Below, in pieces: positions 13,149-26,579 of a DNA stretch of 64,000 bases. The stretch spans positions 1,116,001-1,180,000 of the forward strand of contig NC_089436.1 in NCBI RefSeq assembly GCF_026210795.1. The letters are read 5' to 3'. The stretch is from Rhizophagus irregularis. Lineage: Eukaryota > Glomeromycota > Glomeromycetes > Glomerales > Glomeraceae. Position numbers and translations under genes: made by a program. Below the pieces are notes generated by a model. That model had not been told where the DNA came from, did not search any database, and saw only the letters and a list, made by a program, of their open reading frames with translations. Positions within the stretch are counted from its first letter, which is position 1. Each line of letters begins with the position of its first letter.

Positions 13149-13280
13149 GAGTCATTTAAAATTCAGGCCAAATTTATGATGCCAGCCAGAATTATAATAA
13201 CACGTGATATTTTATAAATAATTTTGGCCAGAATTTATGTTACCACATGATATAATTTTTAATTAACATCGAAATGACCC
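13149..13280. repeat. Dispersed GAGTCATTT...AATGACCC palindromic repeat, copy 2
   Basis: A diverged copy of the block at 1467-1611, sharing CAGGCCAAATTTATGATGCC, CACGTGAT and TTTTGGCCAGAATT in the same order. The frame open in copy 1 is not kept here. Confidence 0.45.
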
Positions 13281-15868
13281 AAATGACGCGGGACTAATGA
13301 TCCAACATCAGATCACTTGCTATACCTGTTTTCTGGTGCTTCTAAGCAATTTTATAAGATATCATGATCTTTATTTGAATAACGGCGGAATTTATCGACC
13401 CTGTACATTTGCAATTGTGGTAATACTAAGATTTGTGAATTTGAATTTTTTTGCTGCTGTTGATTTTAGCGTCCTTCTTTGCTAGGATAATGTCCAATGA
13501 AAACTACTCTTTTAATTTACTAATCTCATAATTAAGTCTTTATTTGCAAATAATTCGTACACTGCTAACTAAGGAAGGTATCGTTGTGAAGCTGATAATA
13601 GTTTTGTTGTTGACTGTTACCATGAAGGATGTTATATAGTTAATCAGTATCAAACGTAAGCATTTCATTAATCATTGCTTTTTAGTAAATATTATTGTTT
13701 ATCCGGCAAATTGAAACTAACGAATATTTCGTAATTATCTCATTTGACTGGAACAACGAACAACACTCTACTTTATTAATGAAAGGAAAATGCCAATTAA
13801 TTAAATTATATTAGTAAGAGGTTTAATAATTTACGGATACACTAAAATTTTTGATAAGAGATTAAGACACTCAAAAATCTCGAAAATAAAAAATCTCAAT
13901 AAGATACATCCATAATTCTGAATGCAAATGTATCACTCAATGCAAAAGGTGAGAGCGAATAGTTGTGGAGTCGTTGCGTGGAGTGCAATGTGTTGAGTAC
14001 GTTACACTAATAATATACTGTACTCAATAGTACGTATAGAGGCCTTTTAAATATGTAGGGTACGCAATATAAGTATTTACTTAGCTTGTCAAATTGAAAT
14101 AATTTTTTTTTTAAAAAAAAGCTGGAGTATCTAATACGAATGTAAACACCTTGCATATTAATACTAATAATTCTACGACTCTTGCGCCTCATAATACTAC
14201 ATTTGGTTTTATTTATTCATATCTATTGTGTTAAAAATATTCAAAATATTCTATTCATAAATTCTGTTAATTAATGATTAGCCAATTCAATTCACCTTCA
14301 TTATGCGGATCTTAGCTTCCCTCTCCCTTAAATTCACGTTCTTTTAGATTAAGTCCTTTCTTGATATTCTAACTCATATTTCATAAATACACATAAATAT
14401 AAACAAATAAATTGTGAGCGGTTTATAATACCTCTTCATCATTAAGGTCCTCTTCATAAGTAATATTCTTTTCATAAACGATCCATTTTAAGATTTTGTC
14501 ATCTCGGCACTTTCTTAAAAATTCACTATCCGATAGTTCACAAATTCCGAAATTTTAATACAAGAATAAAATAATAATACATAATTTTATTACCGAGCAA
14601 TTTATTATAAAATATTTTAAGTAATAATAATTTGGGATAACGGACTGTGGGATTGAAAATTTTCGTGATCGTGAATTTTCGTGATCGCGGATGTCGATAT
14701 TATGTCTTATATTTCCGGGATTTTGTAGTAGAAGTATTGGAAGTGTAAGTTTACATTATTTAAGCCATCTTTTAGAATTGCATAGCATAAATTGGCAATA
14801 ATATTCTACTCCATTTGGTTTACCATTGCTATTAATAATTAATTAAATGTGTGGAGGAACGTTAGCAATTGTGTAAGTTTCCTTCTATAGATATGAAATA
14901 AAACATTATGTGAAAGAATTCATAATAACCCAAGTTCATGGGAAAAAAAAAAGAATTCCGACATTCTCACCATTATCTAAGAGACGAAGACCATGATCGT
15001 GCACTTGTAAAATGCGTGTCGTAGCAGATCACATTGTTAAAATTTTATGTATGTTATAGTATATATGTACAATCTAAGCTTTTGTTTTTTTTAAAAATGG
15101 GGCTACTTAAGCAAACTGTTTATGATATTGTAATAATAATTTATAAGAAAATATAAGATACTGAGAATTATGGAATGAGAATAATCAGCATAGTAATTTG
15201 TTTATACTGTATATAATGAAACTTTGCGAGAAGCTTGTATTTTCTCCGTGTAAATGTCCATGAACAAAACCTAGTTCATAAATAATCACATTAAAGCTGA
15301 TTATATTGCTTGAATACCTCGACAGCAAAAATTTCTATATATTCGTCGAAATATGAATACAAAATTCACCGTTTTTTTAGTACGGTACGCCGGTACGGTA
15401 TATTTTATCTATGTTGTAAATTTTTGGATACAAATAAGACAGATGATCATGTATTAAGTATATTTCGGAAAGACCATAATTCCGAATTTAGATATATTAA
15501 AGTTCGAAAAATAACTAGACGCACGGCAATTGCCGGAAATATAATATTGTAAATATTCTTTAAATATATTAGTTCAGTTAATGGTTGGTTGTAACCGAAA
15601 ATTTTAGATTGATATTTGTAACAAAGTTTGAAAGTTGATCAAATTTTTTTTAAAAAATGATTTAAGTTTCAGTAGTGTTACGTTATGAATAAAATAAATG
15701 TTTCACAGAAATTTGGGGACAAAGGCTCTATTTATCATTCGGTATCACAAATTTCACGTGATTAAGCATTTTTTACCTGAAAAATAATCGAAAAAAATCC
15801 AAGTTCCCAGAATACTTATGAAAAAGGGGAAACGCAGTGGGTGTGGTACCATGACAAATGGTATGGTA

Positions 15869-16392
15869 CGAAATCCCGAATGTCAAAATCCCGACACCAT
15901 ATAATCCCGACTGTCAAAATCCCAAAATTGAAAATCCCGACTTATACAAAATCCCGAGAGTCCCGAAATTTAATTTTTAACCCGCCTCATATTACTTTTT
16001 CCTCAAAGTCCTGACTTCATATTAGATTTATACTAAAAAGTAAATTTCTCACTTCACAAAAAAGCCACTATTATACCAATTTAATACTTATTAAAGTGAA
16101 GCAACCATTAACGTGTTTAAAACACAAATGGGCATACAAAAAATGAATATTAGTATATTTATTTGTTTGAAAGTTACATATTTGTATAAATTACGAATTT
16201 ATAAATACTAAAATTATATTTTAATATTTTGCAAATTTTAAGTGATTTGAAATAATTGATATCTTGCGAAAGTGACACAAAATTAAATAATTTTAAAAAA
16301 GTAATAGCAACACTGAATTTGAATATTAATTTATTTGTTTTTGTAAAATATCAAGTGTCGGGATTTTCAATTTCGGGATTTTGGATAGGACC
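15869..16392. mobile_element. Inverted-repeat element with reiterated AAATCCCGA motifs
   Basis: The left side has repeated AAATCCCGA / AATCCCGAC words (15869-15965). The right side carries the complement, TGTCGGGATTTTCAATTTCGGGATTTTGGA, ending near 16392. The right arm pairs with 15919-15946. It is non-coding between the arms. Similar layouts, with different words, occur at 35163 and 55731. Confidence 0.45.
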
Positions 16393-17834
16393 CGTGACAA
16401 ACCTTTTTACTATGATCACGTGGGGCAGAAAAGTGTAATGTATTTATATATCATATCGTCGGATGCTATAATAATATATAAAGAAAAGGTACAGTATAAA
16501 TAAGGATTTCTACGAGCGAATTAAATATTTGTGTCAACTTACTATTATTTCTCGATTTCATTCTTTCTCGGGAACTTTTTTTTAGTGATGAAGAATCAAA
16601 ATAAATTATAAAAAAATAGTCGCGCAATAATAAGAATTTACATTAAGGATCTCATAATTTTTCTAAATTGCAATATTACGCTGTATATTTGTTTGGACGT
16701 TTTGGCAAGGCAAATTTTTTTTTGCACAGTATTTTTAACACGCAGTTTGTTTATCAAACTGGAGTTTATATACTGTATACTGATTTACCACAGCATGCAA
16801 ACCTGCAGCTATGTAAGATTAAAGAGTTTCAGGTAAATGATCAGGTCATTTGTTAAGTGAATTTTGAATGACCAGTCATTTCAAAATGACAAAATGACGT
16901 GACGATTTCGTTTTCGTTTTCGTCATATGAGTCATCTAAGGTTATTTTATAATCCAAAATTACGCTATTGCTGCTTAATATGTGCTACTAAGGAACTGTC
17001 GCACGAACGCTATTCAAACCAGATTTAAATTTGGATTGAGTTTAACTCTGGTTCTATATACTATAAAGATATCTAAGAGATAAGAATAAATCATATACTT
17101 TTATAATCAATACAAAGCCCTAAAGGTTTCCACCTCTCTTTACAGGACCAGGATGAGTAACTTCTATATAAGGTCCTGTAAAAATGGCTTTGTATCCTTT
17201 GTGCTCCCTATTGCCTCTTACAAAAAAGGAGATAAACCAAAAAAATAGTATTCCCTAGCATAATCCCTTTAATTACTACCTCTTCTATTTATCAATAATT
17301 CAATATTCCACTAAAATATCTCATTCTATCATATGACTTTAAATTATTAGGTTTATCAGTTTGATTTTTTGTCGCTTCCTCAACTTTGTATTCTTTTCTG
17401 AAACCTTGACCATATGGATAATTTAAAACTCTTGAAATTTTAACAATGGTACCAGAGCCTTTCATTCTGTATATGTTTGAAACATTTACTATATACTTAA
17501 TTTATTACTATCTTATGCGGTTTATCATCATACAAGAATTATCAATATTTTTTTTTATAATTCATATATTAAGCTTAATTTGAAAGAATCGACAGTTACT
17601 TATTACTACTAATACATATACCGTGCGTATTTTTCTTAAAAAAAAAAATCTTAAAAATAACCAAACAAAATTTGACGAAAAATTAAGCAAAAATCTTTGA
17701 TAGATCAGTATTTAAGAACGAAATTAAAAACGAAAAAACTAATTTTTCTTACCTAAGATTAATATTAACTTTATTAACGATTTTAGTAAAGTTAAGTGCT
17801 TAATGCGGAATGCTTTTAAATTTGAATAATTTAT

Positions 17835-19288
17835 TTACATTTTTCCACAAAAAAATGGATTATTGGAGTCTGAAAATTCTAATGGACGGCTGAAATAAAT
17901 GGCTTTTTCATGACATTGTGATTTATCAAAATCTAAATTTTCCAAATTTGAAAATTTTACTTCTTCAGCAGCATCAAATTGATTAGATAAATCGGATGGA
18001 TCAGGATTATCACAAATTTCCGAGATCCAGTTTCCGAAGCAATCATAAAGTTGAGATGCTGTTGGTCTATTTGATGGATTACCATCTAAACATTGTAACA
18101 TTAATCTAGAATAAACAGACGGAGTACCACCAACAACGCTTGGTCTTAGCCCTGAATAGATTTCCTGAATAAGTTGTTTATCGTGAGGTTTATCGTAATA
18201 AGGACGAGTAGCAGCTGATAACATCCACATGATCATACCGAAGCTATAGATATCAGATTCTTTGGTTGGTGTACTATTCCCATCCAATATTTCTGGAGCA
18301 ACAAAAGGTAATACGCCATAAATTTGTTGAGATGACACTGATTTGTCAACAGGTCCGTGGAGTCCAGTGTCGGCGATTTTAGCATCAACTGAATCCATTT
18401 CATTTTCAACTAGTATATTACCTCCATGCAAATGACCATGTACAAGACCTAGTTCATGAATGACATTAAGACCCGCAGATATTGACCACAACATATCCAC
18501 AATATCTCTCCAGCAAATAATCCCCATAGATTCTTCAAGATATGAGTACAAATTTCCATTTTTGTAATACCTTAGAACAAACATATAACATGACGTCGGA
18601 TCTTTGGTTATACCAAAGCAATCTGCTAGTGCTCCACTTTGTAAACATTTATGATATTTGCGTAACTTTTTTTTTTTAAAAAAAAGAAAATTTGTTAGAT
18701 AAAAAAAAATGAGGACATATTTCATATTAAACACTTTATATTCGGAATTTATTATATCAAACAGAAAAATCCTATAAATTATAGCTAAATACTTTAACTA
18801 ATAACAAGATTGTGTAACGATTGAATACTAACTTGATTTATAAATTCTTGACTCATATTATGAGAATTATCTAAACGTTTCAATATAACCTTAATCGGAC
18901 CATTACGGGACCATACTTCAGCTTCTTCGTCCAGATTCCACCGTGGACCTTCCATCCATATGGCAGAATATATTGAGCTGAAAGCGCCTCTTTTATTAGT
19001 ATTTTTTACTAAGTCAAATTGATTGAAATCAATCCATTCGAGATAGTCCATATTCTCATTGGCAGTTAATTGGGTATATCTAATAAATTCATCTATACTA
19101 GGATTTCCGCTGGTCCAATTGCGGAAATTTTCTTTCAAAATTGCAATATCGCAATTTTCACACCATGCTGCCGCAGTTCGTTGTTGTTTGCAATCTGAAC
19201 AGTTGCCGTATAATTGAGATTTGATGTTCAAAATGATCTCCCGATCGGAAGATGAATCTAATGAGCGTGACTGATCTCCAAAATCCAT
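17835..19288 (-). CDS. Zinc-ribbon TKL-type pseudokinase, copy C
   Basis: On the minus strand, exon 1 is 19288-18833 and exon 2 is 18665-17835. The phase-0 intron is 167 bp with donor GTTAGT, and the product is about 428 residues. ATG 19288 (MDFGDQSRSL) lies 50 bp downstream of a TATAAA. The protein has a CSDC/WCENC ribbon, FRNWTSGN, VILKRL, then LRKYHKCLQSGALADCFG at the start of exon 2, VHGHLHGGNIL, ADTGL and VAPEI. HRD is HGH, so it is predicted inactive. It is a direct duplicate of copy D, with shared sequence from exon 1 through ~600 bp upstream, and it keeps the intact state that D has lost. The acceptor is preceded by an A-run rather than a pyrimidine tract, unlike D. Frames are intact. 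Confidence 0.85.
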
Positions 19289-19303
19289 ATAAATTTGCTT
19301 TAT

Positions 19304-19343
19304 TTATTTTTTTTTTAAAAAAAAAAAATTGAAGTGCTTTATA
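19304..19343 (-). promoter_or_regulatory. Core promoter of copy C (TATAAA plus CTTCAATTTT/AAAA block)
   Basis: Reading on the minus strand, TATAAA (19343-19338) is followed by CACTTCAA, a run of T, a run of A, and then the ATG at 19288. The same order is found upstream of D, F, G and H. I infer a TATA box and an initiator-like T/A block; no transcript start is known. Confidence 0.45.
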
Positions 19344-21318
19344 AGCATAAGTAATTAAAGTTTTGTTATGTAATCCTTTCCAGAGAAGAAACAGGTCTCT
19401 ATACAAATAGGGTAAATATTCTAACAGAAAGTTCTTTTTTTTTTTTTTGTTTCATTCGTGTAACGCCAATCAAACGTGATCATCACATCGATTTCCAATA
19501 ACATAAACAAATATTTGTTTTAAAACGGGTTTGAAAAAAAAAAATTAATAATCAGAATAAAGTTGTGAGACATAATAAGGGTCATTGCTGCAGGGATTAT
19601 TTTGAATTCCAAACATTAAAGTTGATATCATTTGATGTTATTAGGAAAAAAGATAGTACAAATGTACAATTTTTAGTATTTAATTCATTTTTTTTCTATT
19701 ATTATTCCTAAATTTATTTAATAAAATGTCTTAATACTAATGCTATTCGTCTTTGTATAATTACAAGAAACTTCAACGTTTCGTTACTAATAAAGGTTAA
19801 ACAAGTTGAACGCAACACTCAAACTCGAATTTTCTTATAAACTTTTTTTAACAATGATGCTAGCTGTATTAACAAGATTAAGTTAATTTGTTTGTATCTC
19901 ACATTTTTCATTGATATTCCGCCATCCTCCGAATCCGATTATTATTTGTGTTAAATAAGAAAAAAAGAAGTACACACAATAAATGTTAATATATACAAAG
20001 TTAAATTTGTGATTCCTCGAAATAAAGAAACCGAATTTAGAAAAGAAGGAATTTCCGATTGTAACAAATAGAATTTAAAGTATTGGTTTTTCAACCATAG
20101 ACTATTATTAATGTTTTTCTAACGAGTAACGATATACAAACTATATTTCATGGAAAAGACGAATGGTAAATAAATTATAAATTCTTCAGTATAAATTCTT
20201 TAAATATTTCCATAAAAACACTTGACAAATTATTTTGCCTTAAATTCCATAACATAGATTATTAAACACAAGATCTTAATAATTAATAATTAAACCACTG
20301 TTCTCATTTCTATATCGCATCGAAACGTCGAAAAAAAGCCCACATAAACGTAAAGTACGCAAGAAAAAAAGAAGCGTTCATAAACACCACAATGCCATTT
20401 TTGGGGATTTATTATGTTATGAAAAAGATTAATGTGATTAATGTCAAAATAAATTCTCATTCACATCTTATATTTGAAAATAAAATGCACAATAATAATT
20501 CCGACATTTAAATAATCGTGTAGGTCTTTCTTTTTTTTTAATTCTTGCATATAAAGAAGTCTATTTATAATATTTATTATCTTTTTCGCAAATAATAATA
20601 AATTTAGATTATGTGGAAGTTAAAATTATTCAATTCCAACAACATGATATCAAGTATAAAATTACAAACAGATTAAATTTGTACCAACTACAACCAAATA
20701 TACATGATAAAATATCATAGTACGTTTGACAAGCTTTTGTATTTGTCTATTTTCAAAGAAAATCGAAACTTTACTATTTATATATATATAGAAAAATAAT
20801 GTCAAAGAATTAAAGAATGTTCCGTAACAAACACATACATATCGGCAGATTTGATTACCCTAATGATCGACATATGGATATGGTATTTTTGTTACACGAA
20901 GTAATACACAAAACACAGTAACGAACATTTATATGGTTTTATTATACAATCATTTGATAAATACTTCTTTTAATAGTAATATTGATAATATCTTCTTTAT
21001 GGGTTCTCACTATATACAATAACTTCTGGACTTTTTTCGTGTAAAAGTTAAAAGTACATGTGTTTACAATCAGTTTGAGTGTAAAAGTTCCGTTCCTACA
21101 TTACGTACAATTAGATAAATGTAAATTAATAAATAATTATTAAAATTTTTTTTATGATAATTTTATAAAATTGTCTATTTTTTTATAATATAATTGAGTC
21201 TTAAAATATTTTTATAAATTTTTATTTAACTTTTGTTTGATTAAAGCATACTTACTTTCTAATAATACACATTAAAATTACTTATACAGGTGACAAATGG
21301 ATTTTTTGTTAGCGAAAT

Positions 21319-21414
21319 CTCTATAAAAAATTTTTTAGAAAATTGATCATATGTCTGAGTTTTCTGGAGTAAAATGATCATTCATCGGAGTTTTTCCAGA
21401 AAATTTTTTATAGG
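21319..21414. mobile_element. Family-A MITE
   Basis: It begins CTCTATAAAAAATTTTTT, has the core AAATGATCATTCATCGGAG, and ends CCAGAAAATTTTTTATAGG. AAT flanks both sides, a likely 3-bp duplication. Confidence 0.55.
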
Positions 21415-21738
21415 AATGGTTTTTTTTTGCGTTTGAATAATTTTAGTTTCGCAAAATGTAGATTTTATAGTCAAGTGATAGTCTATAGCAGGATTTATTT
21501 GCAGAGTCACGACTTCGGATATTAATTTCTGGTTGTTACGTTTGTACAGTACATCAATCACGTTCGTATCGTTAAAAAATCATTTAATATTCACATGTAA
21601 AAATGTGATCAAGATACAATTACATTGTGGGCATGGTTTTATGAGCATTATTCTTAAAGATAGTTTTCTTCAAAGTTAATATAGTTAACGAATTTCAGAG
21701 GTAAAAACACATGTTTATCATCATACGTACTGTTTAGT

Positions 21739-21854
21739 GCTCGTGTAATAAATGCTTAAAAAGTACCATTTTGTTTAATTTTTGTTTTTTGTAATATGAC
21801 ATAAATCGAACAAGATGGTGCTTTTTTAGACTTTTTTACATTTCATTTTTATAG
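21739..21854. mobile_element. Degenerate family-C MITE
   Basis: It contains AAAAGTACCATTTTGTTTAAT and its inverted partner AAGATGGTGCTTTTTTAGAC, the hallmark of the palindromic element at 31829, and ends CATTTTTATAGG. The left terminus is lost. Confidence 0.5.
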
Positions 21855-22147
21855 GATTACGGTTTCGCTTGTTCTTGGCATAAAAAAAAATTCATCGTCA
21901 ACTGCATTCCCTTTTCAACAATCAATTATCAAGGAACCAAAACAAAATACGAATCATTGACATATTATTAAATGGGCATATTTGTTAAAATAATACGTAA
22001 TTTAACTAAAAATTGGCACAAGATAATATAAATTTACCTTATAACCGGCTAAAGGAGAAAATAGTTTACCAATTGTAGCACCGATGCTTTCGACAGTTTA
22101 AAAGCATAACGTATCAAATGGGCACAAATTGTCACGAAACAGCGTTC

Positions 22148-22255
22148 CCCTATAAAAAATTTTTTCAGAAAAATGATCACGTGTCTGCGTTTCTTCGGAT
22201 TAAAAACTAGAAAAATGATCATTTATCGGAGTTTTTCCAGAATTTTTTTATAAGC
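22148..22255. mobile_element. Family-A MITE with TTC target duplication
   Basis: It starts CCCTATAAAAAATTTTTTCAG and carries AAAAATGATCACGTGTCTGCG and GATCATTTATCGGAGTTTTT. The right end is eroded to TTTTTTATAAGC. TTC flanks both sides. Confidence 0.6.
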
Positions 22256-23157
22256 TTCCAGTTATTAATACTAGTTATTAATACAATTAAATATTGATAT
22301 TAAAGGTTTTAGACCAATTCGGCCTCTTCCTTCAAATCGACAAAATCTTGGCATGGGATGGAACTTGTGTTAATGGAAAAACATAGTATTTGTTTTGCTT
22401 TACATGTAAAGTTCAGTTTATATTGAAATATTGCAGTATATTCCAGAAATTAGAAGAATGCTTTAGAGAAGATGGGAATTTCAGTAAGACAACAACCTTA
22501 AGCTACAAGTTAGAATCCTTCAAAAAACTGTTTCCAAAGTTATTGATTGGTCATCATAGCTACTCGATATAACGAACCCTCCTCTCCGTTCAGTTGATCT
22601 TGTGTCCTTAATGCGCCGAATAATACGGCAATTTTTAAAATGTATTTTTATCAAAAAATTATTAATAAAAGAAGTATATTTATGTAGATTGTATATATGC
22701 TTGCAAACTTCTCTACTAATAATTTAAAATTTATCAAAATTCATCAAGTGATTTGCTGTGCACTTTAATGCTGGCCAACCTAATTTAATGCTGGCCAGAA
22801 TTAGGATAAAATCGATACATATGGGGATTATTGGCGGATCGACAAAATGTCTTCTGATGTGATATTAAAAATTTTATATGTGTCCTATGTGATAATTTCG
22901 TGATAAGCATATCAAAATAAACACTTCAACACCCCCTCAATTAATAATCTAATCTTCCTTCTTATTTTGACTATTCTCTTCCTAAAATTAATCAAGTTCC
23001 GATTATTTTTCTAATCTCAAATTCGTTTCCCTCTAAACACGTTCTAAAAAGGAAGGTGGGCGTGTTCTAAAAAAGGAAGAAAATGTTTTTTTCAAAAAAA
23101 ATTAAATTGTTTCTATGCGTCTTAAACTAATAAAGTCAAACTTTAATACAGTTTATT

Positions 23158-25508
23158 ATGTTTCAAACCCCGTTTAATGAGTGTGAAACTCCATTTACTC
23201 GTGACGAAAATGAAGAACTTATTATTCATGAAGATACAAATCGTGCTTTTTTTCATAATTATCCTTCCAACTCATATATTCACGCTGTTAGAATATTTGG
23301 TGGTAAAAATTATTCACAGTCATACAATACTGTTGAGTGGACAGATGAAAATGGCCAAGTAAATTCAAGATATAGTTTATCATCTGCTGGAGCTGTAATT
23401 TCCTTATTTTTAAAAGTAAGTTTAATAATTTTTTTGTATTTGATTATTAAAAAATATGAAAAATAATTTAAAAAAATGTAAATTTATTTTGTAGGAAATT
23501 TGTAACAAGCCAAATTCGCGTGTTTCTGGAACAATACTTTTTGGTTTTGATATAAGTTTCTTGCAACAGCTTCATGAAACTATTGCGCACCAGTTATAAC
23601 AACCTATTATACCTGCTGTTAATCATAAAAGATCTTATACTGATCTTACATCACGATCACAAAAGAATAAACGTATTTCAATGGTTGGGAAGGACATTGC
23701 AACACAGACTTTGACAATTCTTAATAAAAATAAATTTATTTCACCATCTGAAGAAATTATTGCAACAATTGAGTCTATAATACTAGTAGAATTACATTTT
23801 GATTCCGGAGATACAACTGCTGATAATATACAACATTTAGATTCAATTGTTCGTGCTTGTGATGAAACATTGATTTCACGTGATGGTTATCGAAAATTAG
23901 CTCAAGCAGTTCCAAATTTAATAAGGGAACATGCAATTACACTAATAATGAAAGCACTTGTTCCAATTAAAACTTTAATATTGATATTTCTATTTTTGAT
24001 GGTGATGATGATGAAAATCAGCAAAATATTATTGAAACTGAATTTAATGATGATGAAGTAGGCAATGGTGCATATCGATCTATCCTATCTTTATTAGATA
24101 TTGTAGTTCCTATTTTGATTAAATCAGAATCACCCTTGGTGATAAAATTAATATAAAATTAAGTGGAGATGGAAGAAATGTAGGTCATAAGCAAAAGTAT
24201 GTAATGCTTATTATGTGTATTCTTAATGAAGGCGAAGCTGTTTTGAATCCTTCTCACCAATACAGGTAATATAATATATCCATGTATTTTAACTCTATAT
24301 GTATTATTATTAATTTGTTTATTATCATAGTATTTGTTTACTATATATAGAAAAAGAGTCTTATAATTCTTTATCTACTGTATCAGCCAAATTTTCACAT
24401 GAACTTGAACAGTTACTAAAAGAAGGATATAGAGCTTCAGATGGTACAATTTGGCCAATTGAATTATTTTTTCGGGTGATTGGAAGTTTGTAGCATTAAT
24501 TTTAGGAATTAATGCTGCAATGTCCAATTATTTTTGTTTGTATTGTAATTGTCACAAAGATGAGCGTCATAATATGGATAAAGTATGGTTAAATTCAAAA
24601 ACACACATGGTATATATAATACTTATTTTTTTTATTATGATTTTATGTATTTATTTAATAAAATTTAATTAAAAATTATAGAATGCAAAAATCCTATGCT
24701 TTTTGTGAAATTAATCAAAATAATTGGATCCCTGATGAGTTACATCTTATGCTACAATGCTTTTTCAATGTTTATTTTATGAACTTGTCAAACAAAATGA
24801 ATTTACAAATAAAACACAAGCTTTAATAATTGAAGAAATGAAGAAGCTTCATGTTCATTTTGAAATTTTACCCTCCATCCACAAAAAAATGGAAAATGGG
24901 ATTGGGCATCACTTATGGGTCATAAAAAGAAAATATTAAAGGATTTTCAGGTGGCAAATCTTTTTGAAGGACAAGAAGCTACAAGAGGACAAAATATTGA
25001 AAAAATTTGGCGTGAATTTTATCGGCTTTATAAAATAATGCATCAAAAGTCAATAACAAATGAAGAAATCAATCAATTTGAAGTTAATGGATCCATGATT
25101 TTTGCCGGTACTGTGAATAGCGCTAATCAACAACAAGGAATGTATTTGCGCACAGAAGTTCACCATATATGCATGTATTTGTTCAACATGTACCTCAGTT
25201 TATGCGAGATTTAAAACAAAAAGGAATGGTATTGTGACACTTTTTAACATCAAGTATAGAAAAAAAAATCATCAACAGGTAAAGTTTTATTAATGATTAA
25301 TAATAATAAATAAAAAGGAATTATAAAATAATTTGCAAATGATATTTTAATTATTATTTAGGTACGATTATTTTTTGGAGGAACAACAATGGGCGGCAGA
25401 AAATCAAAGAGACCTGTAATTCATGATATTTTTTATTATGAAAACTATTATCAAATTCATGATACGCCAATTAAATATACTCGAAAATCATTAGAAATTA
25501 AAACTTAA
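23158..25508 (+). pseudogene. Degenerate multi-exon gene of unrecognised family
   Basis: A single protein can be followed through at least five coding blocks with introns (for example GTAAGT after 23415, and GT...AG gaps near 24267-24350, 24610-24680 and 25278-25360). The 5' block reads MFQTPFNECETPFTRDENEE. Later landmarks are LSGDGRNVGHKQKY, WPIELFF, GDWKFVALILGINAA with a following YFCLYCNCHK, EKIWREFYRLY, SPYMHVFVQHVPQFMRDL, EKKNHQQ and FFGGTTMGG near the end. Disabling changes include an in-frame TAA (~23597), frameshifts near 23970, 24130, 24470 and 25160, and a TGA before the EKKNHQQ block. I recall similar proteins as multicopy, uncharacterised genes but cannot name a function. A mobile-element origin is possible. 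The stop is at 25508. Confidence 0.6.
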
Positions 25509-25779
25509 TAATAAACTTATGTACTGTATATTCAAATTTTGTATATATTTTGGTAGAATAATTTTGTGTATATTTTTAATAAAATCAATACAAAACAAGA
25601 TGATTTTTTTATTGTACATTTTTTTAATTGTTTTTAATTCTATATTAAAATTCTATTCTATCTCATAAAAAAAAACCACGGCATCCTTCTAATTTATCAA
25701 TTTAAATTTCTTGCTTGATTCTCGTCATGATTTTCTATATATTACATTAATATTAAAACCTAAATAAATATTTCATAAA

Positions 25780-26330
25780 ATAAAAATAAAATTTTTACGT
25801 TACCTTCCACAAAATCTCTTACATCTATATTAAATTCAAAATGCATTGAACCACACCGCAATGACATTTCAAATTCTTTATATACACGTTCTTTCCAGCA
25901 AAAAGTGACATGATATGTTTGCTGCGCATTCTGCATCAAAACATATGCACATGTCCCTGTCCGACGCTTTTTACTGCCCCAATTTTTATTTCCTAAAAGA
26001 ACTAATACCCAATTGTTCGTATTCTCGACCACCCTCAAACTTACACGTATACTTTCTTTGAGCAGGGGAATATCGAAGGTTGATTCATTATAGAACAAAA
26101 TAATAAAAAGTCCTTCAGAAAAAAGCTCCATTTTTAAGGTTTTTACTCTAAGTTCACTTCTATGAAATTGCAAGCGTGCTTTTAATTGTATAATAAAAGA
26201 ATTCTTAAACTGGCAAATATCATATAATGAGGGAGAAGTTAAGCAGCGTGAGTGAGGTATTATTTTACTGTTTGGGTGAGCATTTCTTTCATGAATAGAA
26301 AGGAAATTCTTAGACGAAAAAGTTTTTGGA
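25780..26330 (-). CDS. Open reading frame of unknown product, possibly an isolated exon
   Basis: The minus strand stays open for about 180 codons between a TAA near 26330 and a possible donor GTAACG near 25803. The first ATG is at 26173. The translated sequence looks protein-like, with mixed composition and phrases such as RSELRVKTLKMELF, NTNNWVLVLLGN and YHVTFCWKERVYKEF. No domain is recognised and no second exon was found downstream. It lies tail-to-tail with the degenerate gene ending at 25508 and may be another decayed gene. Confidence that it is expressed is low. Confidence 0.3.
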
Positions 26331-26479
26331 AATTAGCAGGACAAAGTGAACAAGTGAACGGTATTATGGGCACGTAAAAAATTCATTTTTCGCGCACTTT
26401 TATTTCAATTACAAAATTTCTAATTCAAGTGTGATATGGCTGGTTTATAAACATTAATATCGCGAAATTTATAATAAAA

Positions 26480-26578
26480 TCCTTTAGAAAAAATAACTCC
26501 GATTAATGATCATTTTTCTAGTTTTTACTCAAAAAAACTCAGACATGTGATCAATTTTCTAAAAAATTTTTTATAGGG
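26480..26578. mobile_element. Family-A MITE with AAA flanks
   Basis: The core TTAATGATCATTTTTCTAG and CTCAGACATGTGATCAATTTTC is followed by the end AAAAAATTTTTTATAGGG. The left end is eroded (TCCTTTAGAA). AAA flanks both sides. Confidence 0.55.
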
Positions 26579-26579
26579 A

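Larger units (their letters stand above)
12300..17834. other. AT-rich intergenic stretch, mostly no gene seen
   Basis: No reading frame here has a recognisable domain, conserved partner or splice structure. It holds two repeats annotated separately (13149-13280 and 15869-16392) and a small palindromic GGTCATTT/AAATGACC cluster near 16850-16910. The short open frames of 60-80 codons are at the level expected by chance in such sequence. Confidence 0.5.
19900..22950. other. AT-rich intergenic stretch with MITEs
   Basis: No gene-like frame is seen. The first ~100 bp (19780-19900) are the upstream flank shared with copy D's block and provide the empty site of the hAT transposon at 30524. Three MITEs are annotated separately at 21319, 21739 and 22148. 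A fragment near 22558-22580 (CTCGATATAACGAACCCTCC) matches the end of the element at 59428. Confidence 0.5.
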
